Shown here: positions 13,283 to 17,260 of the stretch, piece by piece
Numbering within the stretch: position 1 is the first letter of the stretch
How the letters are laid out: each line of letters begins with the position of its first letter
Source: Phycisphaerales bacterium
Lineage (GTDB): Bacteria > Planctomycetota > Phycisphaerae > Sedimentisphaerales > Anaerohalosphaeraceae
NCBI GenBank assembly: GCA_003152975.1
Contig: PMBP01000142.1
Coordinates: 1 to 17,260 of the forward strand
Reading direction: 5' to 3'
DNA: 17,260 bases
Translations under genes and position numbers: made by a program
The notes under the pieces: generated by a model
Databases searched by the model: none
What the model saw: the letters and a program-made list of their open reading frames with translations, nothing else
What the model was told of the DNA's origin: nothing

Positions 13283-14646
13283 GTGTACTCAGCTTGTTTT
13301 TGGCCTGTCGATACCTTCGCCGCCGCAAGATCGTTCTGTTGAGCATCGCGGCGGTGGCCCTGTCGTGTGCTCTGTTGATTACGGTGGCGGGCCTGTTTAC
13401 CGGATTTATCAATGCCTTCGAGGGCAGCGCCACGCGGCACATGGGGGATGTCCTCCTGTCGGCCCCGTCAGATATGAAAATTCCGGGTTTCCGCGGCCTG
13501 ATCGACGAATTGCAATCCGATTCACGGATTCAGGCGGCGACGGCGGTGTTGCAGTCGCAGGGGTTGCTCCTGCTGGGCCAGGGCAAGGTACGGGCTGTGC
13601 AGGTCTGGGGGATCGAACTGCCGCAGCGGGCCGCCGTCTCGCCGATTCAGGAATTCCTGCTCCGTCAAAAAACATCTGCGGCGGAACCTTCGTTCGCGAT
13701 GGATACCGTCACGGCCGACGAAGGGGGATTTGTGGGGATCGGGGTGGCTGCCTCGCCCGACGAAACGACGGACGAATACGATCTCGATACGATCCGGTCG
13801 GAAACCATCGGAAGCCGCGTCCTGCTAACCACCGGAGCGGCCCGGCAGACCAAGCCCGGCGAAACTGCATCCAGTACCCAGCCGGATCAAACCCAATATG
13901 TGCGAAAGGCGATTCGCTTTACCATCACCGATGTGGTCTATACGGGGATGTATGAGCTGGATCAGACTTTTATTTACCTGCCAATCGGGACGCTGTCGGC
14001 GAAGTTGAATCCCGACAATCCGCCGTTGGCTGACCGAATCCAGGTTCGTCTGAAACCGGGTGTCGCCCCGGAAGTGGGGATCGCGGCGGTCAGGGAGGTC
14101 TGGCTTCGCTGGGCCGACAAACAGGGATTCCTGTGGGCCGAGTATGCAAAGGTGATATCCTCCAAGGCCCTGCAGGCCGACTTGATCGCCGAGTATCACA
14201 AGCAAATGCGGATGCTGATGATGATCTTCGGGCTGGTCAGCGCCGGCGTGGTGCTGCTGGTCTTCTGCATTTTCTATCTGATCGTGATGACCAAGCAAAA
14301 GGATGTCGCGATCCTCAAAAGCTGCGGGCTGGGATCGGCGGCGGTGGGAGGACTATATGTTTTCTTCGGCCTGACGATCGGGGCGGTCGGTTCGGGGCTG
14401 GGAATCGTGCTGGGATATCTGATCACGCGAAACATCAACGCCATCGAGCGGTGGATCAGCGTGGCGTTCGGCCTGAAGCTTTGGAAGAGCAGTACCTACA
14501 TGTTCAGCCGGATCCCCAGTCAGATGGACTGGGATTCGGTGGCGTGGATCACCCTGGCGGCCATTCTGGCGGCGGGGATCGGTTCGCTGATTCCGGCCGC
14601 GGCGGCCGCGCGGGTCCGGCCGGTCCGACTTCTGCGATATGAGTGA
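13279..14646 (+). CDS. LolC/LolE-type ABC transporter permease (first of pair)
   Basis: This 455-residue inner-membrane permease has the FtsX/MacB-like four-helix plan. TM1 is at about 18-40 (IVLLSIAAVALSCALLITVAGLF), a large periplasmic domain spans about 42-310, and TM2, TM3 and TM4 are at about 312-337, 355-382 and 422-443. It ends in ARVRPVRLLRYE, the typical permease terminus of the family. Between TM2 and TM3, TKQKDVAILKSCGLG is the coupling-helix motif that contacts the ATPase. GGGGAG lies about 10 nt before the ATG. With the next two genes it should form a complex that releases lipoproteins from the inner membrane to a carrier. LolC and LolE cannot be told apart by eye, and a MacB-type efflux or other FtsX-family role remains possible. 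Confidence 0.82.
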   Translation: MSVLSLFLACRYLRRRKIVLLSIAAVALSCALLITVAGLFTGFINAFEGSATRHMGDVLLSAPSDMKIPGFRGLIDELQSDSRIQAATAVLQSQGLLLLGQGKVRAVQVWGIELPQRAAVSPIQEFLLRQKTSAAEPSFAMDTVTADEGGFVGIGVAASPDETTDEYDLDTIRSETIGSRVLLTTGAARQTKPGETASSTQPDQTQYVRKAIRFTITDVVYTGMYELDQTFIYLPIGTLSAKLNPDNPPLADRIQVRLKPGVAPEVGIAAVREVWLRWADKQGFLWAEYAKVISSKALQADLIAEYHKQMRMLMMIFGLVSAGVVLLVFCIFYLIVMTKQKDVAILKSCGLGSAAVGGLYVFFGLTIGAVGSGLGIVLGYLITRNINAIERWISVAFGLKLWKSSTYMFSRIPSQMDWDSVAWITLAAILAAGIGSLIPAAAAARVRPVRLLRYE

Positions 14647-14648
14647 CG

Positions 14649-16001
14649 ATGTATCAGTGGATATTGCCAACCCGATATATATTGAAGCGACGGATCACCC
14701 TGTTGGCGATCGCGGCGGTGGCCCTGTGCGTGTTTATCGTCGTGGTCGTGATGACAGTGATGAACGGTCTGGTGGAGGAGTTCCGCGGCAAGAATCACCG
14801 CTTCATCGGCGATTGCGTGGTCAGCACTGAGTCGCTGGTGGGCTTTGCCTATGCCGACGAATTCCTGGCCCAGCTCGACCGGCAGGAATACATCGAAGGC
14901 GCATCGCCCGTCGTTCGCGGCTTTGGCCTGATGACACAGCCCGGCGCCGAATGGAACATGGGCGTGGAAATCTGGGGCCTCAATCTCCGGCGGCATGTCG
15001 AGGCCACGGACTTCGCCCAGACGCTGTTTTACGGCAAGCCCAATCCAACCGAGGCATTTGTCCCTTCGTATAACCCTTCCCTGCCGGGATGCATCATCGG
15101 CATTGACATGATGCCCGGCAGACGCCATCAAGACGGGACTTACTCCCATCCGCCCCAGGCCCCGCAATATGAAATGATCGTTAGCGGTTTTCCGCTGACA
15201 CCCAAAGGCGGTCTGGCCCGGGCCGGTACCGATCTGGTCAACACCCTCCATGTTTATTTCAGCGACGACAGCCACAGTGGCCTGGTCAAAATCGACGGCC
15301 GCGTGGTCTATCTTCCGTATGCGACGGCCCAGGAACTGTTCGGCATGGCCGGAACCGTCCCGCGAACTAACGCCGTCCACATCCGATTCCGTTCGACCGT
15401 GGGGCTTGAGGAAGGGTGCCGACAGGTGCGGGATCTCTGGAGCGAGTTTGCACTATCCTGCAAGGGCCGGGAGTACGCCAATCTTTTGGAGGAAGTCCGG
15501 GTCCAAAGCTGGATCGAAAACCGGCGCGGCGCCATCGCCCCGATGGAAAAAGAGCAGACGATGATGATTTTCCTGTTTCTGATGCTCGGGGTGATCACGG
15601 TGTTCATCATCTTCGTGGTGTTCTACATGATCATCAGCCACAAGAGCAAGGACATCGGCGTACTGCGGTGCCTGGGCGTGTCGTCGGCCGGAGTCTTGGC
15701 GATGGTCCTGATCTTTGCCTCGCTGGTGGGCATCATCGGCGGTGGGATCGGCATTGCCGGTGGCTGGGCGTTTCTGGCGAAGGTCAATGTCATCGAAGAC
15801 TGGCTTTATCAAACCCGGGGCTGGCAGGTCTGGAATCGCAGCGTTTATGCCATCGGCGAGATTCCCAACCAGGTCCATGCCTCGGTTCTGGCCGTGATCG
15901 GCATCTCGACCCTGGTGGCCTGCTGGCTGGGGGCGTTGATTCCGGCCCTGCAGGCGGCGCGAAAACAACCGGTCGAGACCTTGCGGGTGGGGATGCTGTG
16001 A
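14649..16001 (+). CDS. LolC/LolE-type ABC transporter permease (second of pair)
   Basis: This 450-residue paralogue of the preceding permease has the same layout. TM1 is at 17-40 (TLLAIAAVALCVFIVVVVMTV), a periplasmic domain spans about 42-303, and TM2, TM3 and TM4 are near 305-330, 348-377 and 416-442, ending in QAARKQPVETLRVGML. The coupling motif HKSKDIGVLRCLGVS matches TKQKDVAILKSCGLG of its partner. I use the ATG at 14649, 2 nt after the previous stop, because it aligns with the partner N-terminus. A GTG at 14643 overlapping that stop would add two residues, and either choice implies translational coupling. Having two distinct permeases with one ATPase is the LolCDE arrangement rather than the homodimeric MacB one. 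Confidence 0.82.
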   Translation: MYQWILPTRYILKRRITLLAIAAVALCVFIVVVVMTVMNGLVEEFRGKNHRFIGDCVVSTESLVGFAYADEFLAQLDRQEYIEGASPVVRGFGLMTQPGAEWNMGVEIWGLNLRRHVEATDFAQTLFYGKPNPTEAFVPSYNPSLPGCIIGIDMMPGRRHQDGTYSHPPQAPQYEMIVSGFPLTPKGGLARAGTDLVNTLHVYFSDDSHSGLVKIDGRVVYLPYATAQELFGMAGTVPRTNAVHIRFRSTVGLEEGCRQVRDLWSEFALSCKGREYANLLEEVRVQSWIENRRGAIAPMEKEQTMMIFLFLMLGVITVFIIFVVFYMIISHKSKDIGVLRCLGVSSAGVLAMVLIFASLVGIIGGGIGIAGGWAFLAKVNVIEDWLYQTRGWQVWNRSVYAIGEIPNQVHASVLAVIGISTLVACWLGALIPALQAARKQPVETLRVGML

Positions 16002-16026
16002 AGAATTGTCGAGATAGGAAATCCCG

Positions 16027-16728
16027 ATGAGCGTAATCCTGACAACCACGGGTGTGACAAAGTCCTACCGTATGGGGCCCAATATCCTGGAGGTCCTGCG
16101 GGGCGTCGATTTTGCCGTCGAGGCCGGGGATTTTGTGGCGATGGTAGGGGCATCCGGCAGCGGTAAAAGCACTTTCCTGCATATCCTGGGGGCCTTGGAC
16201 AATCCCGACAAGGGCGATGTGGTCTTTGAGGGGCAGAACATCGCTCGCCTGGGCCGGGGGCGGTTAAATGAATACCGTAACCGGTCGGTCGGCTTTGTTT
16301 TTCAGTTCTACCACCTGCTGGATGAACTGGATGTGGTCGAAAACACGGTTTTACCGGCCATGGTGACCTCCGGCGTCCTCGGTTGGCCGGCCCGGCGCGG
16401 CCCGGCCCGCCAGCGAGCGATTGAGCTGCTCCGGCGGTTCGGCCTCGGCGAGCGATTACGCCACAAACCCTATCAACTTTCCGGAGGTGAGCGGCAACGG
16501 GTTTCGATCGCCCGGGCTCTGATGAACCGCCCAACCCTGCTTTTAGCGGATGAACCGACCGGCAACCTTGACTCAAAAACGGGAAATGATATACTGAATG
16601 TTCTCGAAGGATTGAATCGAGAAGGCCAGACCATCCTGTTGGTCACGCACGATGATCGGATTGCCCGCCGGGCACACCGCATCGTCCGGCTGGCGGATGG
16701 TCGAATGGTCGCGGATCGTATGCAATAG
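16027..16728 (+). CDS. lolD: LolD-type ABC transporter ATPase
   Basis: This 233-residue cytoplasmic ATPase powers the two permeases encoded just upstream. All nucleotide-binding motifs are intact: Walker A GASGSGKS (41-48), Q-loop Q93 (FVFQFYHLLDELDVVENTVLP), signature LSGGERQRVSIARAL (151-165), Walker B LLLADEPTGNLDS (171-183) and H-loop H208 in VTHDD. The VFQFYHLLDELDVVEN stretch is characteristic of the LolD/MacB/FtsE subgroup and close to LolD. The length is usual for LolD. AGGAA lies 6 nt before the ATG, which is 25 bp after the permease stop. Subgroup assignment rests on this sequence style and on the flanking paired permeases. Confidence 0.88.
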   Translation: MSVILTTTGVTKSYRMGPNILEVLRGVDFAVEAGDFVAMVGASGSGKSTFLHILGALDNPDKGDVVFEGQNIARLGRGRLNEYRNRSVGFVFQFYHLLDELDVVENTVLPAMVTSGVLGWPARRGPARQRAIELLRRFGLGERLRHKPYQLSGGERQRVSIARALMNRPTLLLADEPTGNLDSKTGNDILNVLEGLNREGQTILLVTHDDRIARRAHRIVRLADGRMVADRMQ

Positions 16729-16771
16729 CCGTGGGCGCTTTCGGAAAGGCGCGGCGGGCGGACAGTTTTAC

Positions 16772-16776
16772 GGAGA
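16772..16776 (+). promoter_or_regulatory. Ribosome binding site fixing the aminotransferase start
   Basis: GGAGA directly abuts an in-frame ATG at 16777 and lies 6 nt before the ATG at 16783, so 16783 is the better start. Confidence 0.6.
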
Positions 16777-16782
16777 ATGGTC

Positions 16783-17260
16783 ATGTCGAAGATCTGGCTG
16801 GATGGAAAATTGGTCGATCGCCAGGATGCGAAGATATCCGTGTTCGATCACGGATTGCTGTACGGGGACGGAGTCTTCGAAGGGATCCGGGTATATAATG
16901 GAAAGATATTCGAGTTCGAAGCTCACATCCGCCGGCTCTACGAATCCGCCAAGGCGATCCGGATGGAAGTCCCGATGACCGCCGCCGAACTCAGCGAGGC
17001 GGTGACCGAGACCGTCAAGGCCAACAACATCAAGAGCGGCTATATCCGGCTGGTCGTGACCCGCGGCGTGGGCGACCTTGGGCTTAATCCGTTCCTGTGC
17101 AAACGGGCGTCGGTGTTCATCATTGCCGACCACATCAAGCTGTACCCCGAGGAATACTATGAGAAGGGAATGAAGGTCGTCAGTGCTTTGACTGTTCGCA
17201 ACCACCCGTTGTCGTTGCCGCCGCAGGTCAAGAGCTTGAATTACCTCAACAACATCCTGG
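16783..17260 (+). CDS. Branched-chain (class IV PLP) aminotransferase, C-terminus outside window
   Basis: The first 159 codons of a fold-type IV pyridoxal-phosphate aminotransferase are visible, running off the right edge. Signatures are VFDHGLLYGDGVFEGIRVYNG (near 19-39), EAHIRRLYESAKAI, IRLVVTRGVGDLGLNP and the cofactor lysine K150 in VKSLNYLNNIL. The KSLNYLNNIL form is typical of the branched-chain aminotransferases of planctomycetes, cyanobacteria and archaea, as distinct from E. coli IlvE. D-amino-acid transaminase and 4-amino-4-deoxychorismate lyase share the fold. The expected reaction is the last step of leucine, isoleucine and valine synthesis. It starts 54 bp after lolD with no terminator between, so it may belong to the same operon. 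Confidence 0.85.
   Translation, partial: MSKIWLDGKLVDRQDAKISVFDHGLLYGDGVFEGIRVYNGKIFEFEAHIRRLYESAKAIRMEVPMTAAELSEAVTETVKANNIKSGYIRLVVTRGVGDLGLNPFLCKRASVFIIADHIKLYPEEYYEKGMKVVSALTVRNHPLSLPPQVKSLNYLNNIL

Noticed and set aside
1..17260. CRISPR arrays, tRNA or rRNA genes, integrases or defence systems
   Set aside because: No regularly spaced repeats, no cloverleaf-like sequence with a T-loop consensus, and no recombinase or nuclease motifs were seen on either strand.

Overview
The window looks like chromosome from a diderm planctomycete, most likely a Phycisphaerae or Sedimentisphaerales-type anaerobe. Four things suggest this: a secreted enzyme ends in the single dockerin-like repeat common in that group (a GDANGD loop followed by DFALMAADWL); there is outer-membrane machinery (LptD and LolCDE); coding DNA is GC-rich; and leader-less operons are tightly packed. 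The taxon is an inference from protein style, as no rRNA is present.

Left part (1-3743, minus strand): two exported proteins transcribed leftwards. The first is a clan-A (GH39-like) glycoside hydrolase whose 3' end lies beyond the window, with its own promoter. The second is an unusual modular protein with a cupredoxin-like copper domain, a glucose/sorbosone dehydrogenase-type quinoprotein propeller and a dockerin-like tail. A hairpin terminator separates them.

Middle (3744-5332): an AT-rich non-coding stretch of about 390 bp holds a 20-bp palindrome. It leads into a divergent XRE/S24 (CI/LexA-like) self-cleaving regulator. The regulator's stop codon forms the first bases of a 252-bp MITE-like element with perfect 18-bp terminal inverted repeats and a large internal near-palindrome. 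A weak terminator, a TATAAT box and a leader hairpin follow.

Right part (5333-17260, plus strand): housekeeping genes. These are an LptD-type LPS-assembly porin, class II fructose-bisphosphate aldolase, a structured spacer, an S41 (CtpA/Prc-type) lipoprotein protease, lysyl-tRNA synthetase, two LolC/LolE-type permeases, the LolD ATPase, and the start of a class IV branched-chain aminotransferase. Spacing of a few to about 55 bp from the protease onwards suggests one operon. Its theme is envelope biogenesis (LPS insertion, lipoprotein release, envelope proteolysis) mixed with core metabolism and translation.

I found no CRISPR array, tRNA, rRNA or intact transposase. The least ordinary items are the MITE-like element, the cupredoxin-quinoprotein-dockerin fusion, and the self-cleaving regulator facing it across a palindrome-bearing AT-rich spacer.
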